Part shown: one piece after another, positions 50,428 to 59,233 of the stretch
How positions within the stretch are numbered: position 1 is the first letter of the stretch
Layout of the letters: every line of letters starts with the position of its first letter
Assembly (NCBI RefSeq): GCF_009834025.1
Contig: NZ_CP047156.1
Location: 806,001 to 870,000, forward strand
Reading direction: 5' to 3'
Length of the DNA stretch: 64,000 nucleotides
Source: Epidermidibacterium keratini
GTDB taxonomy: Bacteria; Actinomycetota; Actinomycetes; Mycobacteriales; Antricoccaceae
Made by a program: the position numbers and the translations under genes
Notes under the pieces: generated by a model
Databases searched by the model: none
Seen by the model: the letters and a program-made list of their open reading frames with translations, nothing else
Told to the model about the DNA's origin: nothing

Positions 50428-51639
50428 CTACCGCCTCCCCGGTGTGAGGCTGCGCGCGATCAGACCGCGCTGCACCTCGTTGGTTCCCGCATAGATCGTC
50501 GTGGCGCGACTGTTGAGGTAGTAGGGCATCGCGACGAGGTCGAGCTCAGACCCGAGCGGATCGACGCCGGAGGCCGGGTCGAGCGCGTCGAGCTGCAGCG
50601 GTACGCCGGCGATTCCGGCCACGCGGGTCATCAGGACCGTCACCTTCTGGGTCAGCTCGCTCAGCATCACCTTGTTCATCGACGGCATCGCCGGGTCAGC
50701 AGTCATCGGATGCTGGCTGAGGATGAGCATCTCCACATGGCCAAACGAGGCGATCTCTGCGGCCAGCTCACCGAGGTCGCGGGCAAACACCGGATCGTCG
50801 GCGAGTACGCCGCCCTGCGGTCCTGGTCGCTGAGCCGCCGCGTCCGCGATCTTCTCGAGATGGCGCTGCATGGTGGGCGCCTGCAGGGAGGCGCCCCGCT
50901 CGTAGGTGAGCAGGTGTTTGGAGATCGCCCAGCCGTCGTTCTCCTCCCCCACGCGACTGCTCTGCGGGACCCGCACGTCCTCGAAGAAGACTTCGCACTG
51001 CTCCTCTTCACCGGTGAGGTTGACGATCGGACGCACCTGCATGCCCGGGTAGTCCATCCGATCCAGCAGCAGGAAGGTGATCCCGGCCTGCTTCGGTCCG
51101 TCCGAGCTCGTGCGCACGAGCATGAACATGCGGTTGGCGCGGTGCGCGAGCGTGGTCCAAATCTTGCTGCCGTTGATGATGTAGTCATCGCCGTCGCGGA
51201 CAGCGGTCGTGCGCAGCGAGGCGAGATCTGATCCCGACCCGGGCTCGGAGTAGCCCTGGGTCCAGTAGTCCTCACCGTTGAGAATCCCTGGCAGATAACG
51301 CTTCTTTTGTTCCTCGCTGCCCTTGTCGATGATCAGCGGTCCAATCATCTTCAGCCCATTGGGCAGCAGTGGCGGCAGGTCGCGGCGCTGGTACTCCTCG
51401 GCAAACACGAGCCGCTGCTCGATGCTCCAGCCGGTGCCGCCGTACTCGACCGGCCAGCCCGGAGCGGCCCAACCCTTGTCGGCGAGGATCCGCTGCCAGG
51501 CCATGACCTGATCGAAGGGCGGGAAGACGCTCGTCGTACGCCGACCGGTACGCCGGATCTCTTCGGTCGGTGCCTGATCGAGGAACGCGGCGACGTCGGC
51601 GCGGAACTGCTCCAGCTCGGGGTCGGCGGAGATGTCCAC
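50428..51639 (-). CDS. Acyl-CoA dehydrogenase
   Basis: A 403-residue acyl-CoA dehydrogenase. ADKGWAAPGWPVEYGGTGWS, QGYSEPGSGSDLASLRTTAV (flavin/substrate-binding region) and GAGTNEVQRGLIA-type ending (IYAGTNEVQRGLIARSL) are all present, so this subunit looks fully functional. It starts at GTG 51639, overlapping the last base of the upstream hydratase stop (TAGTG). It probably forms a heteromer with the product of the next gene. Confidence 0.9.
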   Translation of the reverse strand: MDISADPELEQFRADVAAFLDQAPTEEIRRTGRRTTSVFPPFDQVMAWQRILADKGWAAPGWPVEYGGTGWSIEQRLVFAEEYQRRDLPPLLPNGLKMIGPLIIDKGSEEQKKRYLPGILNGEDYWTQGYSEPGSGSDLASLRTTAVRDGDDYIINGSKIWTTLAHRANRMFMLVRTSSDGPKQAGITFLLLDRMDYPGMQVRPIVNLTGEEEQCEVFFEDVRVPQSSRVGEENDGWAISKHLLTYERGASLQAPTMQRHLEKIADAAAQRPGPQGGVLADDPVFARDLGELAAEIASFGHVEMLILSQHPMTADPAMPSMNKVMLSELTQKVTVLMTRVAGIAGVPLQLDALDPASGVDPLGSELDLVAMPYYLNSRATTIYAGTNEVQRGLIARSLTPGRR

Positions 51640-52388
51640 TAGCTGCCCTTCTTGGTGAACGCAGCAATCCGCTCCTGATAGTCCGGTCCGCGGCCGGGAC
51701 TTTCCATGACCTCGTACTGCAGACCGGCATCGAGCTGGCCGCCGTCGGTCACGTCGATGAGCTGCTTGTTTGCCGCGTGCGAGAAGCCAGAGTTGGCAGC
51801 GATCTGCCGTCCGAGCTCGGCAATGTGATTCTCGAACTCGGCGGCAGGTACGGCGTACTCGGCAAGGCCGATGCGCACGGCCTCATCGGCGTCGAACATC
51901 GCGGCGGTAAACATCAACCGCTTGGCGGTGGCGGCGCCGACCCGGCGCGGCAGCCGCTGGCTCATGCCCCAGACCGGCGTGAGCGCCCACTTGGCGTGGG
52001 TGTCGCCGAAGCGCGCATCGTCTGCGGCCACGATGAAGTCGGCGGCGAGTGCGACCTCTAACGCGCCGGTGTAGCAGTGCCCATGCACCGCCGCGACGAC
52101 CGGCTTGGGAAGCTTCTCGAGCATCCGCAGGGTCTCGCTGTGCCAACCACGTGAGGGGACCTCTTCGCCGGTGGCGATGTCGGCAAGGTCGTGACCAGCC
52201 GAGAAGCAGCGGCCCGCGCCGCGGACGATCACGCAGCTGACCGTGTCGTCCTCGCGAAGGTCCTGGATGTGCTGGCGCAGCTCGCGAAACATGCCGACGG
52301 TCAGGGCGTTCAGCTTGTCGGGCCGGTTCAGGGTCAGCGTCGTTACGCCGTCGTGGTCATCGCGCAGCACGAGCTGCCGGTCGTTCAT
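51639..52388 (-). CDS. Enoyl-CoA hydratase/isomerase family protein
   Basis: A 249-residue crotonase: TLTLNRPDKLNALTVGMFRE, the oxyanion-hole RCFSAGHDLADI (GHDL) and GALEVALAADFIVAADDARF. The two catalytic glutamates of classical hydratases are not both obvious (HGHCYTGALEVAL lacks the first), so isomerase or related activity is possible. ATG 52388 heads the three-gene beta-oxidation operon. Upstream frames lack a ribosome binding site. Confidence 0.88.
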   Translation of the reverse strand: MNDRQLVLRDDHDGVTTLTLNRPDKLNALTVGMFRELRQHIQDLREDDTVSCVIVRGAGRCFSAGHDLADIATGEEVPSRGWHSETLRMLEKLPKPVVAAVHGHCYTGALEVALAADFIVAADDARFGDTHAKWALTPVWGMSQRLPRRVGAATAKRLMFTAAMFDADEAVRIGLAEYAVPAAEFENHIAELGRQIAANSGFSHAANKQLIDVTDGGQLDAGLQYEVMESPGRGPDYQERIAAFTKKGS

Positions 52389-52453
52389 GTCATTGCCTCC
52401 GCGGGATCGTCGCCGATTCTCCACATTGGCCGAACTTGACACTCGAGTCAAGT

Positions 52454-53446
52454 TCAGTGCACGAGCGGTGCGACGGGGCCGCGGAAGGTGCGGCGGTAGG
52501 CCGCCGGACTGAGTCCGGCATGGGTGCGCAGGTGGGCGCGCAGTGACGCCCCGGTGCCGAGTCCCGACTGCGCAGCGACGACCTCGACCGGAAGGTCAGT
52601 GCTTTCCAGAAGGTGCTGGGCGTGTGCGACGCGCTGGGTGATCAGCCAGGCGCCCGGTGACTGCCCCGTCTCGTCGCGAAACCGGCGGGCGAAGGTGCGA
52701 GCTGACATGTGCGCGTGCGTGGCAAGGCGCTGCACGGTGATCTCGGAGTCGAGGTTGCGCAGGGCCCACTCGCGAGCCGGGCCGGTGCTCTCGGCACGGC
52801 TGGTCGGGACAGCACGGTCGATGAACTGGGCCTGCCCGCCCTCACGCCAGGGCGGTACGACGCAGTAGCGGGCGACGGAGTTGGCCACGGCCGCACCGTG
52901 GTCGCGCCGGATGACATGCAGGCACAGGTCGACCCCGGACCCGAGCCCGGCGGAGGTCAGGATGTCGCCGTCGTCGACAAAGAGCACGTTCTCATCAAGG
53001 CGCACCTTGGGGTAAAGCTCGCGAAACGCCTGCGCCTTCGCCCAGTGTGTCGTCGCCGGCCGGCTATCGAGCAGTCCGGCGGCACCCAGCACAAACGCCC
53101 CGGTGCAGATCGACATGATCCGAGCCCCTGGCCGGATCTGGGCAAAGGCCGCCCTCAGCTCTGGCGGCAGTACGCCGCCGTACCGCGGCCCGCGGACCAT
53201 GGTCCCGGGCACGATCACCGTGTCTGCAGTGGCCAGCCACCGCGCGTCGTACTGCGGGACGATCTGGTAACCGGTTGGAGTCTGCAGCGGTTGCCGGTCG
53301 ATGCCCACGACCGCCGGCTCATACAGCGGCGCGCCGTCCTCACCGGTAGCAATCCCGAACAGCTGCGGCGCGATCACCAGGTCGAAGCCGATCACCGGGG
53401 CAATGCCGAGGACGGCAACTCGATGCGGCTTTGCAGGCTGCGTCAT
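52454..53446 (-). CDS. GlxA/AraC-family transcriptional regulator
   Basis: A 330-residue regulator. The N-terminal DJ-1/PfpI-like domain (about 8-190) contains ARIMSICTGAFVLGAAGLLD with a Cys at the nucleophile-elbow position, and the C-terminal AraC domain (about 225-325) has two HTH motifs (ITVQRLATHAHMSARTFARR and AQSGLGTGASLRAHL). ATG 53446 removes a spurious 96-residue Arg-rich extension. It is divergent from the MFS gene with TGCCAC-type palindromes between, so it probably controls that transporter. Confidence 0.9.
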   Translation of the reverse strand: MTQPAKPHRVAVLGIAPVIGFDLVIAPQLFGIATGEDGAPLYEPAVVGIDRQPLQTPTGYQIVPQYDARWLATADTVIVPGTMVRGPRYGGVLPPELRAAFAQIRPGARIMSICTGAFVLGAAGLLDSRPATTHWAKAQAFRELYPKVRLDENVLFVDDGDILTSAGLGSGVDLCLHVIRRDHGAAVANSVARYCVVPPWREGGQAQFIDRAVPTSRAESTGPAREWALRNLDSEITVQRLATHAHMSARTFARRFRDETGQSPGAWLITQRVAHAQHLLESTDLPVEVVAAQSGLGTGASLRAHLRTHAGLSPAAYRRTFRGPVAPLVH

Positions 53447-53475
53447 GTCCTGATTCTGGCACGCATTGCGGATCA

Positions 53476-53524
53476 TGCCACGGTTTGTGGCACGATCCTT
53501 GCAAAAAGGTGGCACTCTTGCCAC
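53476..53524. promoter_or_regulatory. Two TGCCAC/GTGGCA palindromes in the divergent promoter
   Basis: TGCCAC, 5 bases, GTGGCA (53476-53492) and GTGGCA, 4 bases, TGCCAC (53509-53524) use the same 6-base half-site in opposite order, 16 bases apart. Further TGGCAC half-sites flank them. They are probable binding sites of the GlxA-type regulator. Confidence 0.55.
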
Positions 53525-53560
53525 TTCTCGCCTTCCTCCCAGCGGCGCAGAGTGATCGGC

Positions 53561-54880
53561 ATGTCGCTGTCTTCGCCCACCGCGTCGCCCGCCCCCACCG
53601 CGGGCCGGCGCGGACCGCATCGCGCGTGGTACGTCGCGATCGTCACCTTCATCGCGCTGATCGGCGCCGCGGGTTTCCGGTCGGTGCCGAGCGTGCTGAT
53701 GGAGCCGCTCAACCGGGAGTTCGGGTGGTCGCACGGCACGATCGGTGCCGCGGTGTCGGTCAACCTGCTGCTGTTTGGGCTGTTCTCGCCGTTCGCCGCC
53801 GCCTTGATGGACCGCTTCGGCATCCGCCGAGTCGTCGCCACCGCGTTGCTGCTCATCGCCGTCGGCAGCGGGTTGACCGTCTTCATGACGAGCGCGTGGC
53901 AGCTGCTGCTGCTGTGGGGCGTGGTGATCGGGCTCGGCACCGGGTCGATCTCGATGGCCTTCATGGCCACGGTGGTGAGCCGCTGGTTCATTGCCCGCCG
54001 CGGACTCATCTCGGGAATCCTGACCGCGGCCGGCGCGACCGGGCAGCTCATCTTCCTGCCGCTGGTGGCCAACCTGGCGATGTCATATGGCTGGCGTGTC
54101 CCCGCGCTCGCGGTCGCGGGCGCGGCACTGCTCGTCGTACCCCTGGTCATCGTGTTCCTGCGCGACCACCCGCACGATGTCGGCCTGGAGGCGTACGGCG
54201 CGACCGAGGCCGAACCAACGCCCCCGCGATCGGTCGCTGCTGGCAGCAGTGCCCGTCGCGCGCTCGTCGCGCTGCGCGATGCGGCGCGGACCCGCACGTT
54301 CTGGTTCCTCGCAGCGGGTTTCGCGATCTGCGGCGCCTCGACCAACGGGCTCATCGGCACGCACTTCGTGCCCGCGGCGCACGATCACGGCATGCCGGCC
54401 ACGACGGCAGCCGGGCTGCTCGCGCTCATCGGGGTCTTCGACATCGGCGGCACGGTGCTGTCGGGCTGGCTCACCGACCGCGTCGACTCCCGGTGGCTAC
54501 TGGTCATCTACTACACGCTGCGCGGTGGATCGCTGCTATTGCTGCCATCTTTGCTTGGTCCGACGACGGAGCCACCGATCTGGGCCTTCATCATCTTCTA
54601 CGGACTCGACTGGGTGGCCACCGTGCCGCCGACGGTCGCGATCTGCCGGCAGCAGTTCGGTGACCGCGGACCGATCGTCTTCGGCTGGGTGTTTGCCTCG
54701 CATCAGATCGGCGCGGCGATTGCCGCGGTCGGCGCCGGTGTCATCCGGGATATCTCCGGCGCCTACACACTCGCCTTCATGATCGCCGGCGGTCTGTGCT
54801 TCGCAGCGGCGGTCATGTCCTACCTGATCCGCACGCCGTCTTCACCCGCCGCGGAGCTAGTAGCTGCGCGGGAGCTGTAG
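53561..54880 (+). CDS. Major facilitator superfamily transporter
   Basis: A 439-residue permease with 12 predicted hydrophobic segments in two halves, joined by a cytosolic loop (about 205-245, HDVGLEAYGATEAEPTPPRS). Between segments 2 and 3 is ALMDRFGIRRV, the MFS GxxxDRxGRR-like motif. It resembles monocarboxylate/oxalate-formate type MFS proteins. ATG 53561 is used; a GTG lies 9 bases upstream. The 3' end overlaps the convergent acyl-CoA dehydrogenase gene by 24 bases. A carboxylic acid substrate feeding the neighbouring acyl-CoA genes is plausible. Confidence 0.88.
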   Translation: MSLSSPTASPAPTAGRRGPHRAWYVAIVTFIALIGAAGFRSVPSVLMEPLNREFGWSHGTIGAAVSVNLLLFGLFSPFAAALMDRFGIRRVVATALLLIAVGSGLTVFMTSAWQLLLLWGVVIGLGTGSISMAFMATVVSRWFIARRGLISGILTAAGATGQLIFLPLVANLAMSYGWRVPALAVAGAALLVVPLVIVFLRDHPHDVGLEAYGATEAEPTPPRSVAAGSSARRALVALRDAARTRTFWFLAAGFAICGASTNGLIGTHFVPAAHDHGMPATTAAGLLALIGVFDIGGTVLSGWLTDRVDSRWLLVIYYTLRGGSLLLLPSLLGPTTEPPIWAFIIFYGLDWVATVPPTVAICRQQFGDRGPIVFGWVFASHQIGAAIAAVGAGVIRDISGAYTLAFMIAGGLCFAAAVMSYLIRTPSSPAAELVAAREL

Positions 54881-56038
54881 CTCGCGCTCGGCGATGTAGT
54901 TGAGCACCATCTGGTTGTTGACCGGCGCGATGCGCAGCAGCCGGCTCTCGGCCCAGAAGCGGCCGATGTGGTACTCGCGGGCAAAGGAGTAGCCGCCGAA
55001 GGTCTGCATCGCGTGGTCGGCACAGGCAAACGCAGCCTCGGAGGCGAGATACTTCGCAGCGTTAGCCATCGTCCCGACCTCACCCGCGCCTTTGGCGGCG
55101 TACTCGTCGGCAGCGTGATAGAGCACCTGTGCAGCACCGAGCAGCTCCAGGAACGACTTCGCCAGGGGGTGCGCGACCGCCTGGTTCTGCCCGATCGGCC
55201 GGTCGAAGATCTCGCGCTCCTTGGCATAGCGGGTCGCGTTCTCCAGCGCCCACCGGCCCATGCCCAGCGACTCCGACGCCAGCAGCAGCCGCTCACTGTT
55301 GAGGCTGTGCAGCAGGTGATAGAACCCGCGGCCCTTCTCCCCCACGATGTCGGCCTCGCTCAGCGGATGGTCGGAGAAAAACACCTCGGCCGAGGCGACC
55401 GCGTTGCGCGCGATCTTCTTGATCGGCTTGATGTCGACCGTGTCGGCTTTCAGGTCGGTCAGAAACAGGGTGAGCCCGCCAGCCTTCGGCTCGCCGTCGC
55501 CCGGGGTCGACGTACGTGCCAGCACCATGATCTTGTCGCCGCGCAGCGCGCCGGAGTTCCAGACTTTGCCGCCATTTAGCAGGTATTGGCCGTTGCCGAC
55601 GTCCTTGGCGAACGTGCGGATCTTCGACGTCTCGGTGCCGGCGTCCGGCTCGGTGACGCCAAACGTGACGTAAAGGTCGCCGGAGGCGATCTTCGGCAGC
55701 ACTTCGCGGCGCTGCTCCTCGGTGCCAAACGCGGTGATCGCCGCGAGGCTGAGCATCGGGATGTGGACCGTGCTGCAGGCGTTCATTGCGCCACCGGACG
55801 CTGCGACCTCCTCCAAGATCGCACACATATCTGCGATCTGGCCGCCGCCTCCGCCGTACTCTTCGGGGACGAGTACGCCGAGATAGCCGTTGTCGGCGAA
55901 GGTCCGGTAGAACTCCTCGGGAAACTCATCGTCCCAGTCGTGCTGTTCCCAATACTCAAGGGAAAACTTCGAGCACATCGCGCGGATCGACTCGCGAAGC
56001 TCGCGGTTGTCCTGTAGATGCGGGAACTGCACGGGCAT
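54857..56038 (-). CDS. Acyl-CoA dehydrogenase
   Basis: A 393-residue acyl-CoA dehydrogenase: GYLGVLVPEEYGGGGGQIAD, TFGVTEPDAGTETSKIRTFA, ERLLLASESLGMGRWALENA and AMQTFGGYSFAREYHIGRFW. This fourth beta-oxidation gene stands alone, between the MFS gene and prfB, 45 bases before prfB's stop region. Its 3' end overlaps the MFS gene. Confidence 0.92.
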   Translation of the reverse strand: MPVQFPHLQDNRELRESIRAMCSKFSLEYWEQHDWDDEFPEEFYRTFADNGYLGVLVPEEYGGGGGQIADMCAILEEVAASGGAMNACSTVHIPMLSLAAITAFGTEEQRREVLPKIASGDLYVTFGVTEPDAGTETSKIRTFAKDVGNGQYLLNGGKVWNSGALRGDKIMVLARTSTPGDGEPKAGGLTLFLTDLKADTVDIKPIKKIARNAVASAEVFFSDHPLSEADIVGEKGRGFYHLLHSLNSERLLLASESLGMGRWALENATRYAKEREIFDRPIGQNQAVAHPLAKSFLELLGAAQVLYHAADEYAAKGAGEVGTMANAAKYLASEAAFACADHAMQTFGGYSFAREYHIGRFWAESRLLRIAPVNNQMVLNYIAERELQLPRSY

Positions 56039-56083
56039 GCTGCTCTCCTTGGGTTGTGCGCCGGTCGGGGCTGGCCGGCGGTC

Positions 56084-57211
56084 TTATGCGTCGGCCGCGG
56101 CCTCGCTCTGGGTCTCACGGGAGCGGCGCCAGCGGATGCCGGCTTCGAGGAAGCCGTCGATATCGCCGTCGAGCACGCCCTGCGGGTTGCCGACCTCGTA
56201 GTCGGTGCGCAGGTCCTTGACCATCTGGTAGGGCTGCAGCACGTAGGAGCGCATCTGGTTGCCCCACGAGTTGCCGCCATCGCCCTTGAGTGCGTCGATC
56301 TTGGCCTGCTCTTCCTGACGCTGGCGCTCAAGCAGCTTGGCCTGCAGCACGTTCAGCGCGGTGGCCTTGTTTTGCAGCTGGGAACGCTCGTTCTGGCAGG
56401 AGACGACGATCCCAGATGGCAGGTGGGTGATGCGGACGGCGGAGTCGGTGGTGTTGACCCCCTGCCCGCCCGGGCCGCTGGCGCGGTAGACGTCGACGCG
56501 CAGGTCTTCATCAGGGATCTCGATCTCGTCGGTCTGCTCAGTGACCGGGACGACCTCGACACCGGCGAACGACGTCTGACGGCGGCCCTGGTTGTCGAAC
56601 GGCGAGATGCGCACGAGTCGATGGGTGCCCTGCTCGACCGAGAGAGTGCCGTAGGCGAACGGCGCGTGCACCACGAAGATGGTCGACTTGATGCCGGCCT
56701 CTTCGGCGTACGACGTCTCGTAGATCTCGGTCGAGTAGTCATGTGCCTCGGCCCAGCGCAGATACATGCGCTGCAGCATCTCCGCCCAGTCGGCCGCGTC
56801 GACGCCGCCGGCCTCTGAGCGGATCGTGACCAGTGCGTCGCGTTCGTCGTACTCGCCGGACAGCAGGGTGCGGACCTCGAGCTCGTCGATGGCTTTGCGC
56901 AGTGCTGCGACCTCGCCTTCGACCTCTGCCTTGGCGTCGGCATCGTCTTCGGCTTCGGCCAGCTCCAGCAGTACGCCGACGTCGTCGAGGCGGGTGCGGA
57001 TGTCTTCGGCGCGGCGCACTTCGGCCTGCAGCCGCGAGAGCCGGCTGGTCACCTGCTGCGCCGACTCGGGGTCGTCCCAGAGGTCCGGCTTGCCCGCCTG
57101 GGCCTCGAGATCGGCGATCTCGGCGCGCTTGCCGTCGAGGTCGAGGACCGACTCGATGCCACTCAGCGTGGAGTCGAGGTCGGCGAGTTCGGACGGCAGT
57201 TCAGGCGACAC
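56084..57211 (-). CDS. prfB: Peptide chain release factor 2
   Basis: A 375-residue RF2. The catalytic GGQ is at 248-250 ([18 protein letters not shown]), and the stop-codon recognition tripeptide SPF is at 203-205 ([13 protein letters not shown]), which identifies RF2 rather than RF1. The start is GTG 57211. There is no in-frame early TGA, so the autoregulatory frameshift known from many bacteria is absent, as usual in actinobacteria. Confidence 0.97.
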   Translation of the reverse strand: MSPELPSELADLDSTLSGIESVLDLDGKRAEIADLEAQAGKPDLWDDPESAQQVTSRLSRLQAEVRRAEDIRTRLDDVGVLLELAEAEDDADAKAEVEGEVAALRKAIDELEVRTLLSGEYDERDALVTIRSEAGGVDAADWAEMLQRMYLRWAEAHDYSTEIYETSYAEEAGIKSTIFVVHAPFAYGTLSVEQGTHRLVRISPFDNQGRRQTSFAGVEVVPVTEQTDEIEIPDEDLRVDVYRASGPGGQGVNTTDSAVRITHLPSGIVVSCQNERSQLQNKATALNVLQAKLLERQRQEEQAKIDALKGDGGNSWGNQMRSYVLQPYQMVKDLRTDYEVGNPQGVLDGDIDGFLEAGIRWRRSRETQSEAAADA

Positions 57212-57276
57212 GAGTAACTACCCTACGTCGCGCCCGGATCTGTGGCACGCGGGGCATCTGCCCGCCGCACCAAAAC

Positions 57277-57315
57277 GCGAGGGGCACCGCACCTCGCTGG
57301 TGCGGTGCCCCTCGC
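57277..57315 (-). terminator. Terminator after the csbD-like gene
   Basis: GCGAGGGGCACCGCAC and GTGCGGTGCCCCTCGC form a perfect 16-bp stem with a 7-base loop; on the minus strand it is followed by GTTTTGG. It separates the csbD-like gene from prfB. Confidence 0.85.
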
Positions 57316-57354
57316 GGGCAGACTGCCGTGTTTGCTCAGGCGGTCGCGGTACGC

Positions 57355-57549
57355 CTACTTCTTGTCGCCGCCGAAGATGTCCTTGGCAGCGTCCTTGATC
57401 TTCTCGACGCCGCTCTTCGCGTCACCGGTCTTCTCCTGCGCTGCGCCTTCCGCGCGCATGGAGTCGTTACCCGTAGCGTTGCCGAGCTTCTCCTTGGCGC
57501 CGCCGACAACCTGGTCCTTCTTGGCATCAGCTTTGTCGTCGAGTCCCAT
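57355..57549 (-). CDS. CsbD family stress protein
   Basis: A 64-residue hydrophilic protein: MGLDDKADAKKDQVVGGAKE, KLGNATGNDSMRAEGAAQEK and EKIKDAAKDIFGG, the standard CsbD pattern. CsbD proteins are general-stress proteins of unknown mechanism. ATG 57549 follows AAGGAGA; a longer frame is rejected for this reason. Confidence 0.9.
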   Translation of the reverse strand: MGLDDKADAKKDQVVGGAKEKLGNATGNDSMRAEGAAQEKTGDAKSGVEKIKDAAKDIFGGDKK

Positions 57550-57688
57550 TGGATCTCCTTCGTATCCGCGACCACCAGACTCTCTGGTGTGCTGCCACCA
57601 CGCTAATACCGAACCTCTAGTCGTGGCCACGACCAATCCTCACGTTGATCAATTGTTATCGAAAGCGACGTCCCGATTCGGCGTGCCG

Positions 57689-58150
57689 TTATCCGATGAG
57701 TGGAGCGTCTGCGGCTGCCTCGACCGTCTGCGGGATCCCGCCGGGTGAGAAGACCTCGTCGAAGGGCACCTGCGCGACTTTGGCGCAGGTCACGACGACT
57801 CTGCCCGGAACAAAGCTCACCTGCACGCTCACCGCCGCTGCCTCACTTCCCCACGTGGCGACGATGTAGTCAGCCGCAGCAGCCCGAGCGGCTTGTTCGT
57901 CGAACGGCAGTGATCCTCCCGTAGGCGCTGCGGACCGCTCGATCCCGTCTGCCGCAGCGATCGCCGCACCATCGCATCCGGCCTGCAGCTCGCGCTGCGC
58001 AAGAAACGCCGCCGAGGCAACGACTCCGGCGATGAGCATGAGCCCGGCAACGATGAAGAACCCAATAATGAGTGGGATCGTTGATCCTCGTTCATCACGC
58101 CACTGCCTCGCGACGTCGATGCGAGCCCGGCGCATTCGTGAGCGACTCAT
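57689..58150 (-). CDS. TadG-like pilus assembly protein (Flp locus)
   Basis: A 153-residue protein. DERGSTIPLIIGFFIVAGLM starts with the RGS processing-like motif and a hydrophobic helix common to TadE/TadG pseudopilins, and a short periplasmic domain follows. Its ATG overlaps the stop of the upstream TadE-like gene. It is the last gene of the Tad operon. Confidence 0.75.
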   Translation of the reverse strand: MSRSRMRRARIDVARQWRDERGSTIPLIIGFFIVAGLMLIAGVVASAAFLAQRELQAGCDGAAIAAADGIERSAAPTGGSLPFDEQAARAAAADYIVATWGSEAAAVSVQVSFVPGRVVVTCAKVAQVPFDEVFSPGGIPQTVEAAADAPLIG

Positions 58151-58614
58151 CGGAAGTGGTCCATGGTCACGACGTAGCGACCCGTCGAGGTGTTCGTCGT
58201 GATGAACTCAGGGATGAGAGGCACGCGAATCGTCACCTGCACGCAGACCACGAACTGTTCGGCAGGTGCGAACGAGGGCGAGTAGCGGTCTCCTGAGTCT
58301 TCGCAGGATGCTGACGCCGGCGCGGCCCAGACCGCGACGTCGGTCGGGTCGATGCCCTGCGACTCGACGGCTAACGCGGCGGCGTACTCGGCGCGTGCGC
58401 CAGCGCCTGCGGGATCCGGTGCGGTGCCGTAGGCCCGACCGGCCTGGCGCGCGGCCTCGGTGGAGGCAAATACCGCGCGCTGGATCGCGGCGAACGCGAT
58501 GACGCCGTAGGTCAGCGGCACGAAGATCGCCACGGCGAGAATCACGAACTCGACGACCGCCGACCCGCGTTCACCTCGACGAAGGTGTTCCAGTTGTGCC
58601 GCCAGTCGCGTCAC
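58147..58614 (-). CDS. TadE/TadG-like pseudopilin
   Basis: A 155-residue protein with GERGSAVVEFVILAVAIFVP, the conserved TadE region (G-S-A-x-V-E-F then a hydrophobic helix), a periplasmic domain and two cysteines. GTG 58614 overlaps the stop of the previous gene (GTGA). Confidence 0.82.
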   Translation of the reverse strand: MTRLAAQLEHLRRGERGSAVVEFVILAVAIFVPLTYGVIAFAAIQRAVFASTEAARQAGRAYGTAPDPAGAGARAEYAAALAVESQGIDPTDVAVWAAPASASCEDSGDRYSPSFAPAEQFVVCVQVTIRVPLIPEFITTNTSTGRYVVTMDHFR

Positions 58615-59042
58615 TCGACGCCCTCCTTGACCGCCCGTCCGACAACCTCAATGGGCAGCACGTCACCCAAAGCACTTGCCAGCGAAGGAAAGTTGCCGAC
58701 ACAGCGCACCTCGACCTCCGTCAGGCCGTTGCTGCCGACGATCTCGCCCGAGGTGCATTCCAGCCCGGAGGCGGCACTCGGGGAGACGGCTGACGCGATG
58801 AGCTGTTTGGCGCGCTGCGAGCCCGCGGACGAGTCGATGTCGGCGTTCGCGGCATACCGCGCGGCAGCCTGCACGGAGGTCGCGGCTACATTGCGCTGGT
58901 GTAGGTAGATTCCAACCTGCAACACAGCTACGAACAGCGACGTCAACAGCACCGCGACCATGCTGAACTCGACGACACTGGCCCCGCGATCATCACGAAG
59001 GCGCGCCCGGCGGCTATTGGCCCGTGACGCTGTTGAGCGCAT
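58611..59042 (-). CDS. TadE-like pseudopilin
   Basis: A 143-residue protein with DRGASVVEFSMVAVLLTSLF, the same TadE motif as its neighbour, followed by VGIYLHQRNVAATSVQAAAR. ATG 59042 overlaps the end of the small pilin-like gene by 29 bases; no alternative start is better. Two consecutive TadE-like proteins plus one TadG-like protein are common in actinobacterial Tad loci. Confidence 0.82.
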   Translation of the reverse strand: MRSTASRANSRRARLRDDRGASVVEFSMVAVLLTSLFVAVLQVGIYLHQRNVAATSVQAAARYAANADIDSSAGSQRAKQLIASAVSPSAASGLECTSGEIVGSNGLTEVEVRCVGNFPSLASALGDVLPIEVVGRAVKEGVE

Positions 59043-59217
59043 TCTGAACCGCTTCGACGATCGCCTCGCGGAACGGGATCAAGATCGCGATGACGAGCGC
59101 CGCTGACATGACAACAACCATCACCCAGCCGGGCACGTCGCCACGTTCGGAGGTGCGGCGTACTCGTCCATGCGCGCTTAGAACCGCTGCTATTACGAGA
59201 AAGTAGAGACGGGTCAT
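59014..59217 (-). CDS. Flp-type pilin-like small membrane protein
   Basis: A 67-residue protein with SERGDVPGWVMVVVMSAALV, a G-x-x-x-G type processing region followed by a hydrophobic helix and a short amphipathic tail (FREAIVEAVQNALNSVTGQ). Its size and place between tadC and the tadE genes suggest that it is the major Flp pilin analogue. ATG 59217 has GGAGGA at 3-9 bases. Confidence 0.7.
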   Translation of the reverse strand: MTRLYFLVIAAVLSAHGRVRRTSERGDVPGWVMVVVMSAALVIAILIPFREAIVEAVQNALNSVTGQ

Positions 59218-59233
59218 GATTCCTCCGTGGTGC

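Noticed and set aside
52709-54880. A 723-codon plus-strand open frame covering the whole GlxA-type gene in antisense and the MFS gene
   Set aside because: Only the part from 53561 has membrane-transporter character. The upstream part is the complement of a well-supported regulator, a common effect in GC-rich DNA.
56084-57211. Programmed frameshift in prfB
   Set aside because: The frame is continuous from the GTG start through GGQ to the stop; there is no early in-frame TGA.
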